DNA of 64,000 nt from Corticium candelabrum (taxonomy: Eukaryota; Porifera; Homoscleromorpha; Homosclerophorida; Plakinidae). The position numbers were made by a program, and so were the translations under genes. Positions 1 to 61,014 of this stretch are shown here, piece by piece. Position 1 is the stretch's first letter; the number at the start of each line of letters is the position of its first letter. The notes beneath the pieces are model-generated. The model saw only the letters and a program-made list of their open reading frames with translations, searched no databases and was not told where the DNA came from. The DNA is taken from assembly GCF_963422355.1 (NCBI RefSeq), contig NC_085087.1:1310521-1374520 (forward strand), in the 5' to 3' direction.

Positions 1-1155
1 ACTACAGTTTTCAGTCTTCTCCCATTCTGGGTATCGCATTGACATCGCATCCAGCTCCATCTAGGGTTGTTTGGAACCAGTCTGTCAGTGTGCTAAGTTC
101 AGCGTTCCCATGTAACAACAAAGCAGGCTTGTCACGTTGGGGCCACTGGTCATGATGAAAGATTAAAAATGATCGAATGACCTTTGAGTGTCTTCAGCTT
201 GGTTATCTCTGCGGAGGTTGTCAAAACGCTTATGAAACCCTAACTCTACCATTTCCAAGACCTTGACAAACTCCGGTTGTAGTTTCACCATTACTGATGT
301 AGCATGCCCTGTCATTGTAAGACATTGAAATTAAATTGTGTCACATTGCTGCTTTGCCAAACAATCATTAACAACCTTGTCCAGTAATCCATTAGGCAGT
401 GGATGAGACTTCATAACCTGAACACTGGCAAGTGCTTCTTTTACTGCACTAATCGCAGATAGTAAAATAAGGTTCCTCTTTTGTAGTTGAAAACCCAATT
501 TTTGCCATTTCACTGAAAACATCTGCTAGAAAATGGCAAAAATGGCAAATTCAATCCTTTTATTGCTAGCACAACAGAGCGACCTCGAGCAGCTAAGTCT
601 AATTTCGTCTACTTTCTGACAGACTTTCCATGTGAACTACAATGGCAGAATATTGCCCATGGTCACTGACAATATCACAACTACTAATGCCCTTCAGGAA
701 AGTGGTCAAAGCGCTATGGATGTAAGCAACCCAGCGAGTACTCTTTACTGATGATGGATAGTGGAAGATGGTGTCAAGCTCACTGCATATCGCTTGTAAT
801 TCGTGCTTGCTTTTGAGGCTGTATTGGTAGGTCTTCCAAACTTTGTGAAGAGCATCATTGATAGTCTCTACCATCTTGATGTTTTTTGAACTTGAAAGAG
901 TGCAAGCTCAAGCCAGTGGGCCATGCAATGAATATCAATAAAATGGGGAATGTCCTGTTTTATTATAGCTACCACTCCTGCCTCTTGACCAAGATTTACC
1001 GAGGCACCATCTGCACAAAACCCAACTGTCTTCTCTCTCCAACTAGGGAGACCAAACTCTTGGAAGGACACATCAATACATTCTACTAGGACATCCGCAT
1101 GACCGTGAACGACTTCTATTAAAGACACCATTCGGTTCACACTTGTCTGCAACAT
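1..1155 (-). pseudogene. hAT-type transposase remnant (KIAA1586/ZNF862-like), 5' and 3' incomplete
   Basis: Minus-strand reading gives a broken protein of the hAT-derived family that includes vertebrate KIAA1586 and ZNF862. From 1155 to 868 it carries a DGAS motif followed by IHCMAHWLELAL, the usual 'DGAS...HC.AH.LEL' signature of the catalytic core. The frame then shifts near 870 (874-599), and again between 599 and 522 (522-331). Further matching text of the C-terminal part (WPQRDKPALL, WFQTTLDGA) continues to base 1, so the copy leaves the window. I see at least two frameshifts and no N-terminal zinc finger, so it is dead. It lies in the LEO1 intron after exon 6, in the same orientation as LEO1. 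Family assignment rests on recalled motif patterns. Confidence 0.75.
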
Positions 1156-1469
1156 ATTGTTAACTTTTTCTTCATGCTTGTCAAAGAAAAGTCTTTATTA
1201 ATGACTTTACTTTAATGCATTAAAATGACGTTTAAAAGCATTAAAATGACTATATTTAACACCAACTGAATTCTTTATATAACTGTTATGATGAATGCAG
1301 TAGATATTAAATAGTCTTTTTAATGCCTATCTTGTTCAAAGACTTCATTTAAAACCGACTGAAATCTTCAATAAAACATGCGGACTGAGGCATAATTAGA
1401 CAAAACACATCACAACACATTGTTGAGTACATTCTAATTAATTCACCATAATTATGTGACAGTTTATAC

Positions 1470-38487
<37,018 letters not shown>

Positions 38488-39401
38488 TGTTAGCTGTTGA
38501 TTTCAACGTCGACAAAAGAGAGCAAGCGTATAACGTCATCAAACTTTTGAATGGCATGTTTGTTGCCTCTAATAATTTGATGGTTTGCGACCGTTAGTTT
38601 CATCACCCGTAAATTATGCTTGAGGTGGAAAAAGCTTCAAGCAGAGATTGAACATTCTAAAAATCAAAGTTTGAACATGCATGAATATCATGAATAACGG
38701 TCTGAGTAATGGCTATCATGTGATGACAAAAACACTGTCTATCTTCTAACACTACATGTAATCATTAAATGCAAAGATCAAATTAACTAATTAATTTCTA
38801 AAGCGACTGGATCACGATTCTACGCATGCGCGTGTGCTAAAATTCAGTTTAGTAAGAAAATATTGCAATGCATGCTTCCAAGGAAGCAATGAAAAACAAA
38901 AACGTTAACGTTTTGTTCATCTAGAAAAAACTGCCGTACGTGTTTTTTCGCCAAGAGCGAAAGACTGAAAAAGCAATAGGCCAGCTGCATGCGGACTAGA
39001 TCTCTAGGCTAGCCCCCAGGCAGCTAGTTGTTGGAGTGCAAATATAGATGCCAAACTATAAATTAATTCTGCGGTCTTAAAGTACTGCGATTTGAGAATC
39101 GAAACAAAAGTCTGTGTTACTAATACTGCAAATTAAATTTTTGCGGAAATAGTTACTGTTGCACTGTCACCCATACATGTATCTCCACCATGACTCCCTA
39201 GGACTCCGAGGATAAGCTATCTGCGAATTCTATTTGTGCGCTCGGTAATGTCTTCGCAGAATTCGTAGAAATATCATGATCGCAGAAATAACCGGTTATA
39301 GGTACTCTACTGCATTATTTTCGCTGACGTGGCCACACCGCTCTCAGCAAAAATAGCTAGCCTGGGCCTTAGCATGTTAGTGCTTCTTCAGTTCTTACTG
39401 T
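38488..39401. other. intergenic, likely LEO1 promoter region
   Basis: This is about 0.9 kb between the LEO1 start and the TMEM147 poly(A) signal. No TATA box or other clear promoter element was seen. Nothing coding was recognised. Confidence 0.4.
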
Positions 39402-39407
39402 TTTATT
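39402..39407 (-). promoter_or_regulatory. TMEM147 poly(A) signal AATAAA
   Basis: AATAAA on the minus strand begins 20 bases after the TMEM147 stop codon, implying a very short 3' UTR. Confidence 0.7.
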
Positions 39408-39427
39408 TGAAATAATTGTACTAGCCA

Positions 39428-42225
39428 TTACTGACCATAAGACACCATTCTAAGTAAACACAAAGCAGCAGCCCCTAACCCACACACCACTACTGTCTGT
39501 ACAAAGAGGCTCATCAACGATGTAAGCAGAACAGATAAAGACAATAGCCTGCAAAACACCAATACAAGCATCCACAGGCAATGCAACCAACCAAACCAAT
39601 TCACTGTGTAACAAACCTTAAAATAACTGGTTTATAACAAGTTATTAGTAACAGACCAACTACTGCCGGTCTAAAGGCCTTGTTCAAGTCGGGTCGAGTC
39701 AGAACCCAAAGAAGAGCTGCTACAGTCAAATAGTGCACCTGAATCACAACATTCCATCAAATATTGGTCACTACTAAGCAGGTTTGCAATCTAACAAGAC
39801 AGATGTTGGCATCAAAACTCATCAACATGTAATTCCAGTTAAATTCTGTTCCTCTTGCTCCCACCCACAGCGGGATTAACCTTGTAGTTGCCAGTTCAGC
39901 AGCAGACCAGCCTGTTAATTAATAATGTCACATATTTCTAGACAAAACAAACAAATACACAAACACACAAGAAAAACTAAACCTAACCTAATCCCGTAAC
40001 TAAAATCTTCATTTCTCCTTTCCCTGATATTTTACTCAATACAAAATAAATGCCAATCACATCTCCAATGTCCATCGTTGCCTTCATCAGCTCCTGTTGT
40101 AAAAAAAGACACATTGACAAACAAAGATCATGTTCAAGCCCAAACCATGTTGCATGGAATTAGCAATTATCAAGCAGAGAAGTGTATATTCTAGCTACAA
40201 CTTTACAAATACAGTAGAAACCCATTGCTAAAATCAAACTGAATTAGTGTCATATACAGGAACCACTCCATAATAGCTCTACAGACTGTAAATATGAGAT
40301 ATCCTTAGAACATTAGCACCTTGGCTAACAACAACATAATAGCCAAAGGAGTTATAACAACCTTAACCAGTAGACAAATGAATAAAAAGTCAGTTAGAAA
40401 CCTTGGCAGAGACAAAGCCTAAATTTGAAGTGTTACTCTCATTAGTCATTGTACAAGTACTGTAGCAACTTTAACCAGTTGCTCACATTTGTAATAAGAT
40501 GATATTCTCACAATCCTATTGCATTGATCCATTAAGAGTAAAGTACTGTTCATTTAGACAGACAATTATATCCTGATAAACACACAAAGATGGACAAACA
40601 GACAGACAAAGTAACCAGCCAAACACTAGACTTTGTTCAGTTTCAGTTTGTCAGATGAATTGTTGGTTGTTGGCTCCATATAGAGCCTTTTTCATGTGTT
40701 AATTCTAGTTGCTATGCAATGTGTAAGACTTAGTATTTGCTGTAACATTTATCACATTATGATATTATCCTAGATTAACCTGTATTAGCATTTGTTGTAT
40801 AGTTCAATTTATAAGAATATTTGACAAGCACATGGACAAACAAGAAACAAAAATACAGATAAACAGACCAACAGACCACAAATGTACGAAACCATTGGAA
40901 GTCACTAGATAGCAAAAGGGTAGCAGTTCCAATTTCCAAAATAATAAAACGTGACAGACAGACAGATAGACAGACAGGCAGATAGGCAAAGAAAAAACAG
41001 AAGACAACCCTCTCCACAGATCAATAAACACAAGACAGAGTAATTAGCAAGTGAAGCAAGTGTCTTTCTTGTCATATCAGTTGAAGGTCATGATATATTT
41101 ATACTACCTGATTACCCCGTTCTTCGCCCGGGCAAATTAATTAAGTTAATTAACACAAACCCCCACGTATACATACACTTCGGGCATCATGCAATTTGGT
41201 TATTTGGCAGAAACAACACAAACTTTCGATGTGTTGAATGTGGCAGCTATTCAATGTGCATAAACGAGCAAACGAAAGCGTAGCCGTACTTCTTATTAAG
41301 ACCCGGATATAGTCAAAACAATGTTGCTATTATTAATATCACTATTAGCAAACGACAAACTCTGTGCATACAGTCCAAGGTATGGAGCAGTTTAGAGATC
41401 CAATGCTAAAGAAATTCGAGTAACATCACGAACTACAGATAAATGCCAGCGGCACAAAGATACGGGGCACAGAACACCTCGAACGAGAGCAGTTGCTATT
41501 CCAAAGTGAGAAAAGACCACATGCCACAGGAGGAGTGCAGAAGTGCAGTGGCTTGTATAGGAACTAATTCTTGGTGATGACACAATCTACAGACAAACAC
41601 CAGCACAAAGCAAAGTACAGAGCACCAGCCACCAGGAAGGACACCAGTCACTCTTTAAAAGTAGCCAAGGTCGCGCGCTAAAGGAGTGAAAAAAGCTGCA
41701 GTTTGCAAGCATACAGGGAACAAACATTCAAATGGCTGCATTCATGGAGTACTTTCCTTTATATAACGTCAGCTATATTGTCCTGATTATGGATTTACTG
41801 CTGAACGAGAAGACGAACTGACATAACGTCGACGCTAGACAAATGCAACTTCAACTAGGCAACACATGCACTACAAACTGAATCACAGGTTCCATCTTGA
41901 AAGCTTGACTCTATTGAAATGTCTTGCCAAGAAAAGTGAGCTGACTCCCAATTTAACTGCTATATGTGATTAAGTAAACTGAGGCGCAGAGGAGAGTGAA
42001 ACTCAACAAAAGGAATGGTAAAGGAAAAGCTAAAGAAGAGCCGACTGATATCAGAGTTCCTGCATTAGTGCTCACAGAAACTGTTGCTGTGCAAGTAAAG
42101 TATGAACACAGTTGCTTGCCTAACACAATATTACACAAACATTTACTTTTAGTAGTTTTATATACATAGTAAACAGTACAACTCTGTGGGTGCATGCATG
42201 TGTGCGAGTGTGTGTGTGGTGCGTG

Positions 42226-42300
<75 letters not shown>

Positions 42301-42352
42301 ATGTCTGTGTGTGTGTGTGTGTGCACGCGCGTGCATGCGTATGTGCGTGTGT

Positions 42353-42418
<66 letters not shown>

Positions 42419-43990
42419 AGTATGGGGTTTAATCCCAGGAGCAGCACCATCTGCTACCGAGCGCGTCCACAGGTTGCGGATTGTGGAACAACCCTTAGAT
42501 ATAAGGGTTAGCTGTGAAATAAGAAGGCCTTACCTGACGAATAAGCAGTCACGGTCAATCTGGTGGCAGTGTTATCAGAGACTGATGGGATAACAGGTGG
42601 CAGTGTTATCTCTATAAAATGTCACAGATTCTCTATGACGACACTGGGCATGGCGAGTGCAGCCGCCATAAATAGGCTGTTGCTACCAAGTCTGATTCGG
42701 TTCATAGCAATTCAGCACAGTATCTGTAAGCAGTCGTGGTCACTTTGGTTCTAAAGAGCAGTTTACTAATTTGAGGTTTTAGTTTTCTGGTCAGCTTACT
42801 GCGTCCATACATGTTGTTTGGCATATTGTAGTCGTACACCTGTCAACATATAGCACGCACTGGAGGAGGGAGTGGAATCAGTTCTGCACACGCTCATTTT
42901 ACTATAATCCATTCTATTGTGCAGGTTCTATTATGGTGAATTGTTTTGTCTGTGCCTTTATCTATTCTTTTCTTCAAGTCCAACAGTGATGGGCAAGTGG
43001 TGACGGGGGCAGTTATAGAATGGCAATGGAAGCCTTTAGCTACGACCCCGCGCGATGGCGGCTCAGGTGTGATGACCGTTCTGTTGTTGAATTGGAGTAA
43101 CAGCACAGTTCGTGTCCTACCTGAGCGTCAAAGCAGCCCTATTCAGGGATAACACTGCTCTCTCCCATAAGAGAAGAGAAGGATCCCTAAAGAAAGCTTA
43201 CTCCATACAAACCTTGCTGGCTTACCGCAGTCAGCAGGCATTCAATTTTGCGGTCAAAAGAAAAGAAAAAATTAACGATTGAAGTTGACGATTGCAACAT
43301 GGAATGTAAGAACATTACGAGATAACAAAAATAATGTCAATCTTGAGCGTCGATCTGCAGTTATCGCTACAGAACTAAAACAGTGTAATATTGATATTGC
43401 AGCACTGAGTGAGACCCATCTTTCTGGTCAACAAAGTTTTGAAGGAGTTGGTGCTAGCTACACTTTCTTTTCATCAGGTGTCCTCATTGGTGAACCTCAA
43501 CAAGCAGGTGTTAGTTTTGCAATAAAATCCAGCATTATACGTAAACTTGAGTTCCTTGGAAATGAGGCTCTACTACTACAAGCTTAACTTTGATGGTGTG
43601 GCCATCTTGTTCGAATGAAGGATGATAGAATCCTAAGGACAGTGTTTTATGGTCAGCTGAAGGAAGGTTCTAGAACAGCAGGTGGTCAGAAATTGCGCTT
43701 TAAAGACACATTGAAATCCAATTTGAAATCTTGTAATATTGATATATCCAACTGGGAAAGCTATGCGTTAGACCGATCTCTGTGGAGATCTTATTGCAAA
43801 AATCTCTAGATCATTTTGAAGACCAGCGTTTGAAAACACTCCAACAAAAAAGGCAGAAACGAAAGACGATCTCTAAGAGTGGCAACTTCACATGCGATGT
43901 TTGTGGACGCTCCTGCACAGCATGAATTGGTCTTTGGAGACACAAGCAAAGCCATAAATGAGTTTGGTCGTGTGGACTACTCACTCCACT

Positions 43991-44070
<80 letters not shown>

Positions 44071-44523
44071 CGCGCGCACGTGTGTGTGTGCTTCTTCAGT
44101 ACACGTACGTGCACATCAAACTACAAACCACAAATATAATCAAAATCGTTCTTCCCTAACCGTTGATGGATCAAATCTTTCCCCAGATGAGTCAACCGGA
44201 AAGAAAGTTGCAAGCAGCAACATCTACACGATTCGGAACACGTAGAAATATGAGTTAGCACCGTGAACGCCCAATAGACATGCCACCGTCACCTTGCAAA
44301 ACTGTGTAACAATGTACGCTCCACCGACTTTTACACACTTCCAAAATGCACTGTATTCCGATCTATAAATAAGAAATGTAAAGAGATTAACGATCTCGAG
44401 CTGCAATTACCCTCTAGTAGGACAAGGCCAAGATGCACATTCTTACAACATAGAGTACTTGTATGTAATAATATACGGCCCGCAAGCAAGTGCAAGACAG
44501 TTCCCGAAATGGTAGAGCGTCAT
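39428..44523 (-). CDS. TMEM147: TMEM147, ER membrane protein of the translocon, complete in seven exons
   Basis: TMEM147 is a multi-pass ER protein that works with the Nicalin-NOMO translocon complex. The exons are 44447-44523, 44293-44362, 44161-44223, 39988-40093, 39796-39911, 39617-39738 and 39428-39548. Together they hold 675 bp, giving 224 residues and a stop, the same length as human TMEM147. Conserved blocks are [47 protein letters not shown] with [40 protein letters not shown], and a final hydrophobic helix ending MVSYGQ. All junction phases agree (2, 0, 0, 1, 0, 2). Introns 1 and 2 are under 100 bp, whereas intron 3 is 4.1 kb with a Helitron, TG arrays and a LINE fragment. Four of its six donors have T at +3 (GTTAGG, GTTAGG, GTTAGA, GTTTGT). 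Very sure of identity. Confidence 0.95.
40930..41000. repeat. (ACAG)n-like short tandem repeat
   Basis: Imperfect GACA/CAGA steps; part of TMEM147 intron 3. Confidence 0.6.
41110..41768 (-). mobile_element. Helitron, copy 2, non-autonomous, no coding
   Basis: The 5' side (TTATATAAAGGAAAG at about 41768 on the minus strand) matches copy 1 past the first bases. The 3' end carries the hairpin TTGCCCGGGCGAAGAACGGGGTAA at 41113-41136. It is about 660 bp in TMEM147 intron 3. Both copies share the TTAATTAACTTAATTAATT-like stretch just inside the hairpin. Confidence 0.7.
42199..42417. repeat. (TG)n microsatellite, interrupted
   Basis: Three TG blocks separated by GCATGTCTG and GCACGCGCGTGCATGCGTATG segments, in TMEM147 intron 3. 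Confidence 0.97.
43240..43975 (+). pseudogene. LINE with internal deletion: endonuclease joined to 3' tail
   Basis: The frame at 43279-43587 is the start of an APE-type endonuclease ([22 protein letters not shown]). It then jumps straight to the end of the LINE polyprotein: [36 protein letters not shown] text, and a terminal C2H2-like [10 protein letters not shown]...H...H finger to about 43950. The reverse transcriptase between them is missing. The tail is of the same general type as that at 63.6-64.0 kb. It lies in TMEM147 intron 3, opposite to the host gene. Confidence 0.8.
43991..44094. repeat. (TG)n followed by (CG)n
   Basis: About 70 bp of TG, then a (GC)8 alternating purine-pyrimidine block at 44062-44077 and more TG. 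Such tracts can adopt Z-DNA. Confidence 0.95.
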
Positions 44524-45193
44524 TCTCAGTCGTCTAGAGCTACAGTATCCACAAGTCAATGGTTTACAAATCGAGCATCCGGGTCATGATAACCTCTCAT
44601 GCATGACACTAGCTAAAATTCCTATTTAGAATCTTGGAAGATGATCATACGAGCATAGTAAGTAAATACCGTCAGCATCTAACTGAACACATTGCATGTT
44701 TATAGTGGAGAAAGGACCACTCACCATAGTCACTCTAGACTACAAGTGTACAGTACCATCATTTATGTTTGCATTACCAGAGTGGGCGAAGGTATATGTA
44801 TTACGAAAGATAATATGGCAACGCAAAGTAGGCTGCTGTAACTCATTCTGCACCTGGTGCCTGTAATGCACTCTCAATCTGGTACAGTTTGAGCCATACA
44901 CATTTGTTTGTTCACTTTTTGCTGGTTTCTGTGGCCATAGCTACCAAATACATTATTTCTGTTTTGTATTTTGTATCTTGTGTATAATGTGATGTCATGC
45001 CGTTGTGTGGAAAAACTCTCAGAAGCACACAGTGTAAGAATTAGAATTAGATATACGGAAAGCTGTATATACTTCTGAAACTGAATAAACTAGTGTCACT
45101 ACTTCAATGTAAAATGCAAATAATTCAAAGATTATCATCTTTACGTCAATATCATTATGAGAAGATAGGTTATAGTAAATACTACCTGAATTG
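44524..45193. other. intergenic between the F-box gene and TMEM147
   Basis: This holds the 3' UTR of the F-box gene and presumably the TMEM147 promoter. No further coding sequence was recognised. Confidence 0.5.
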
Positions 45194-46459
45194 TTACTCT
45201 TGCGTGTGATAAACATATAAAGCATTACCAAATGCGCAGTGTCTGTTAACAATCTTCCTAGCCTCAGCAGACACCTTCGAGTCATAACCAACAACTGGTA
45301 TAAGCAGACGGTGTGTACCAATTACTAGACACTGCAGTTCACTGTCTTTGCCAATTTGCCCCATCTCTGCAAGAGAGTTGTATGAGACCGATACACCGGT
45401 GCACTCAAAATGAAGAAGTGAGCCACGATGACTTCTCAGAAGGTTCACCAACTCAGGACCAACGTCTTCAGTACTAGCAACCTTTGGATTAGCATGCATA
45501 ATGAAAGACTTCAAATACAAACAGTTTCTTGCCACCAGTTGAATGCATGCTTTGTTGACTTTTCCTTTGAAATGAACGACAGTAGCAGGACTCATAGGAG
45601 AAAACAGATTTTGGCAAACAGTAGAAAACAAATCATCTTCTAAGTTGTTCAGCACAAATTTGACTTTCAGACTTGGATAACGCTTTACAAGACTTTGCCA
45701 CGAGCCACTTGACAGACTGATGCCATTTTCTCCACATGATGCTACAACATCCAATCTCTCTAGAGACTGGAACTTTTTCAATGCCAAAACACAAAGAAGA
45801 TCATCAGAAAGATGACTGTAATTGACTTTCAACACTCGAAGTCGCTGACACATCGAAACGAGATGCAACAATCCAGTAGATGTGACACTGAAACAACGAA
45901 TTAGATTCACTTCCTCCAGAGAAACCATTCCAACTTGGCCCAGCACCTCCATGACGTCATCATGCACAGGAAGACCGCCCAAGTTGACCCAACGAAGTTG
46001 TCTCGCTTCTGAGATATGATATTTCAAGATGCCAAGCGTCGTCCCTGTAAAGACGGCGTAACTACATTTGTCCAGACAGAGAGTTTGTAGCACAGACCAT
46101 CTGATTAGACCTAACACCTTTTGAAAGTTCTCTCTTTGGCCGCGTTCGCTGCCAATGTGAACACCCTGAATGAAATTTGACATGCGACGCAATAGCCGAG
46201 AGCTGCAGTCAAAGCTGTCGCTCGTCGTAAGCTGGAAAGACGTCATTTTCCATAGCTGACGATCATAAACGGCAAGATACCAGCTCCAGCAAACGAGTCG
46301 AGCTCTCCAGCGATCTTCATGTGGGCAAAATTGAAGGATGGCAGTGAGAACGTGACGAGGTAATGCAGTCCAGTCCATGGGCATCTGACAGTGATCTGTT
46401 GCAGTTTCAAAAAGCATGTCAGAGTCAGGTGACGAACGCTGAGTGCGACGGAAGAGCAT
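45194..46459 (-). CDS. F-box protein with leucine-rich-like repeats (FBXO39/FBXO33-like)
   Basis: This is a single uninterrupted frame of 421 residues, with no sign of introns. Residues about 28-75 form an F-box (DWTALPRHVLTAILQFCP, WRARLVCWSWYLAVYDRQLW), which recruits SKP1 in an SCF ubiquitin ligase. The rest has spaced leucine patterns (LRWVNLGGLP, LEEVNLIRCFSV, LRVLKVNYSHLSDDLL, LERLDVV) and a block like FBXO39 (YPSLKVKFVLNN). I infer a substrate adaptor; the substrate is unknown. An inframe ATG 14 codons downstream is an alternative start. The start lies 139 bp from the UBA52 start on the other strand, so the two probably share a promoter. Symbol left open because FBXO33 and FBXO39 cannot be separated by eye. 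Confidence 0.88.
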   Translation of the reverse strand: MLFRRTQRSSPDSDMLFETATDHCQMPMDWTALPRHVLTAILQFCPHEDRWRARLVCWSWYLAVYDRQLWKMTSFQLTTSDSFDCSSRLLRRMSNFIQGVHIGSERGQRENFQKVLGLIRWSVLQTLCLDKCSYAVFTGTTLGILKYHISEARQLRWVNLGGLPVHDDVMEVLGQVGMVSLEEVNLIRCFSVTSTGLLHLVSMCQRLRVLKVNYSHLSDDLLCVLALKKFQSLERLDVVASCGENGISLSSGSWQSLVKRYPSLKVKFVLNNLEDDLFSTVCQNLFSPMSPATVVHFKGKVNKACIQLVARNCLYLKSFIMHANPKVASTEDVGPELVNLLRSHRGSLLHFECTGVSVSYNSLAEMGQIGKDSELQCLVIGTHRLLIPVVGYDSKVSAEARKIVNRHCAFGNALYVYHTQE

Positions 46460-47127
<668 letters not shown>

Positions 47128-47348
47128 ATGACTTGGTGTATTGCTGTGATTTGATTATCAAATAGACCGCTGTTTATGTCAAGTCATGTGTCAGTAAAGT
47201 GTTCAGATGTATTTTTAAGCTCAATCTGTTACCTGAAGCCTCTCAATTGAGTCTCTTTTTGGGTGGTATAACTGGATTCTTTGGTGTGTTTGTAATACGC
47301 ATTTAAAATTGTACTTTAGAGAGGAGAAGGACTTGCTCAAAAGCGTGG

Positions 47349-47349
<1 letters not shown>

Positions 47350-47411
<62 letters not shown>
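47350..47411. repeat. (AT)n microsatellite
   Basis: About 60 bp of pure AT, 220 bp after the UBA52 stop. Confidence 0.97.
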
Positions 47412-47415
<4 letters not shown>

Positions 47416-47679
47416 GAACAAGCAACAGTAGCGGATGACGCGTAGCATTTCTTAATTAAAAGGTGGTTGTTGTGAAGAAAGTACATTGACGCTGCACTCT
47501 TCATACAGCCTAGCAGGTCAATGTATAGCTAATTGAACCATTTCAAACATGAGCAACCATTTTGTGATTCTGGAGTAAAGCATGTGAAAGAGGACCAGTA
47601 AGGGGTTTTCATTAGCTAAGAATGTGTCATTGGTGTATGTGCATGTGTGTGTGTGAAGAGGGACAATGAATCTCTTTTG

Positions 47680-48380
47680 TCTTAGCAGGTCTTTCCTCTC
47701 TTCTGTATGGTCGGGGAAACAGCTGTACTTCTGGAGCCTCAGGTATGTTGGCTACAGAGCTTTGTGATGCGATGCCTCCGCTTTATCCTTGCTGTCATTA
47801 TGGGATGGGAAGAGAGACACCTCCATCAGAAAGATCGCCCACCTGCCTAGAATCTCCATTAGCTACGCTGACCCAAAGGCGTCTTCAACTATTGGGTCAT
47901 GTACATCTCATGCATGGATATGAGTGTCGTCGACCAAGGAAGCTTTGGTGTGTGCGCCATCCCAAGGAAGTCATTCAGTTGGAGGCCAGAGAATGCAATG
48001 GAACGATTTAGTGCTGAGAGAATTGAGGGATTGCAAACTTGAGCAGGTTTGGAAGATAAAAGCACGATATCGAAATGTGTAGAGGAATAAAATCTAGACC
48101 ACCACACAAGAAGTGAATTTCAAAAAGAAGGAAAAGAGAAAGACAGCAAGAATGAGCTGAAACGGCGATGCAAAACAAGGCAAACAACATTGAAGTTATG
48201 TATACATTGCAGTTTTGATGGTTGTGACTTCACTGCTGTAAATCACGCCGGCCTTGTAAATCATCAAAGGCAGAAACATGGTCAATGTCAGTATTGCCAT
48301 CAAACATTCCTTCAACAAGGGTCCACAATCACGAGTATTTTTGCTGTCAGAGAATTTTCACCTCCCAACTTATATATATA
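47680..48380 (+). pseudogene. LINE 3' end remnant
   Basis: Frames give the end of a LINE polyprotein: LLYGRGNSCTSG, LTQRRLQLLGHVHLMHG (usual 'LRWLGHVxRM'), then paired zinc fingers C..DGCDFTA...GLVNHQRQKHG and CQYCHQTFLQQG. Stops and shifts break it. Confidence 0.65.
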
Positions 48381-48447
48381 GCCTGCACTAATAAGGAACG
48401 GTGCAGGCCAAGGTCACTACAGTGTTTGAATGAATGCAGTGAAGGAA

Positions 48448-48449
<2 letters not shown>

Positions 48450-48524
<75 letters not shown>

Positions 48525-48570
48525 ACAGAGAGAGAGAGAGAGAGAGGGGGGGAGAGACAGACAGAGAGAG
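48450..48570. repeat. (GT)n then (GA)n compound microsatellite
   Basis: About 70 bp of GT followed by about 45 bp of imperfect GA. Confidence 0.95.
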
Positions 48571-48834
48571 TTAAACCTGATGCAATCGAAGTATTTGGTC
48601 AATGGGGTGAAGATGCTGAAAATATTTTACATGCAGCTTCTCTCCTAACACCTACTCTTGACATTACACCTGCACAGTTTAAAAGCCAATGGACTTGTCG
48701 CCTTGCCACCTACTTACAAAAAGAAAACATCTGAATCATTGACAGTAGAGTTCAGTCATTTATTGGCCGACAACATCCAGAGTCCAATTGGTCAAGTTCC
48801 ACCATTAGGTGCTTTGAATTTTGTGACTTTGAGT

Positions 48835-48915
48835 CATGTAGTGTAGTGTGTAATGTACTGTAGTGTAGTGTAGTGTAGTGTAGTGTCGTGTAGTGCAATG
48901 CATTTTAATGTAGTG
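48835..48915. repeat. (TGTAG)n short minisatellite
   Basis: About 12 tandem copies of TGTAG with a few substitutions (TGTCG, TGTAC). Confidence 0.85.
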
Positions 48916-50209
48916 TTTTGCTTAGTATAGATTTAGCGTACAATATGACTATGACTCTTATTTAGTTCTATGCTGTTAGTTCCCTGCTTATATTTGCTGT
49001 TTATGTGATCAGTCTTGTAACCGAGAGGAGAGAGAGAGAGAGAGGGAGAGAGAGTGTGTGTGCTGTGTTTGTCTGTCATCTAGTTGTGTTCAGATTAACT
49101 TGTACCTGTTATATGCGAAGTATAATATGGAAGATTGTCTTCGTCTTATGCAAAAACCCTGGATCTTTGCTTTCTGCAGGACAATACAGCGATTGGTAAA
49201 TGCCTTCAAATTGGGGCATAAGACAGGCAAATCTACCAGGTTCTTTTCTAATGGCACACATAATTAGCAGTCACATACATCACTTAGTGCCCTATTACAA
49301 TAGTTACAAGTAAATTTGTAATCATAGCGCTAACGCCAGACCACCTAAATTTTTATGCTTGGATATTTGGACATAACGACCAGACCGACTGAAATAAAAG
49401 TAATAATCACGTGACATTTTGAGCATGCGCAGTTCTCATTGTACTGCCTAAAATGTGAGATAACAAAAATGGACACTAAAAAGTTGACGCTGATACCAAT
49501 CATATCATTGCATGTGCGCATCAAATTTTATTTTAATTTTAATTGGTCAACTTAAACTGGACTGGCGAATTCAATCATTTAAGAAATTTAATTGGTTTGG
49601 CCTAATCATAGGTAAATCTAAATTGTGCTGGTAGCCCAACCCACACATTGTTGCATAATGCAAGATCCAGGGTTTGTAAATGACATATAATATTATATGC
49701 ATTTAATGCAGGATAGAAATCACAAACAGCGGATACCATACCATTAATTAATTTTCAGCAGAAATCTATTAACCACAATAAAGATGATAAGCACGTATTC
49801 AATATTCTTCACATTGCCAACTTAGTGTACCAAATTTGTGGAGCATATATTTTAGGCCCCTGTTTTCTGTACAGATGAAGTGTACTTCATTCATTTATTC
49901 AGTTGATCATTGTCTGCATGCACACATTTCTACTTTCTTCCAATGCAGTGCATAAGAATGCAGGTCATAGTGAACACTCACAAGACCAAAATATGGCATA
50001 GTGTCATTGCTCAATTAACAGTTCTAACTTTCCAGAATTATGAATTTCAAGCACTTGCTAGCTGCATTGCTGCTATGTCAGTCTCTAGGTTAGGTGTCTA
50101 ACATAAGTCATAGATTATCTTTCTCATGTCTGAAAGAACTATTGAATGTTACTAAATCATGATGATACTATGCTGCAATTTAATGAATTCAGACTCACCA
50201 AAAACAATT
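48916..50209. other. intergenic; includes 3' UTR of the FSTL-like gene
   Basis: A (GA)n run is at 49023-49054. On the minus strand an AATAAA lies at about 49896, roughly 310 bases after the FSTL-like stop, a candidate poly(A) signal. No gene was recognised. Confidence 0.45.

Positions 50210-61014
<10,805 letters not shown>

Noticed and set aside
45019..45321. Minus-strand 100-codon frame overlapping the end of the F-box gene
   Set aside because: It is an out-of-frame shadow; a TMEM147 first exon was sought here but found instead at 44447-44523.
48560..48740. Frame with EVFGQWGEDAENILHAAS considered as a LINE or recombinase tail
   Set aside because: The likeness to known tails is vague and nothing upstream supports it.
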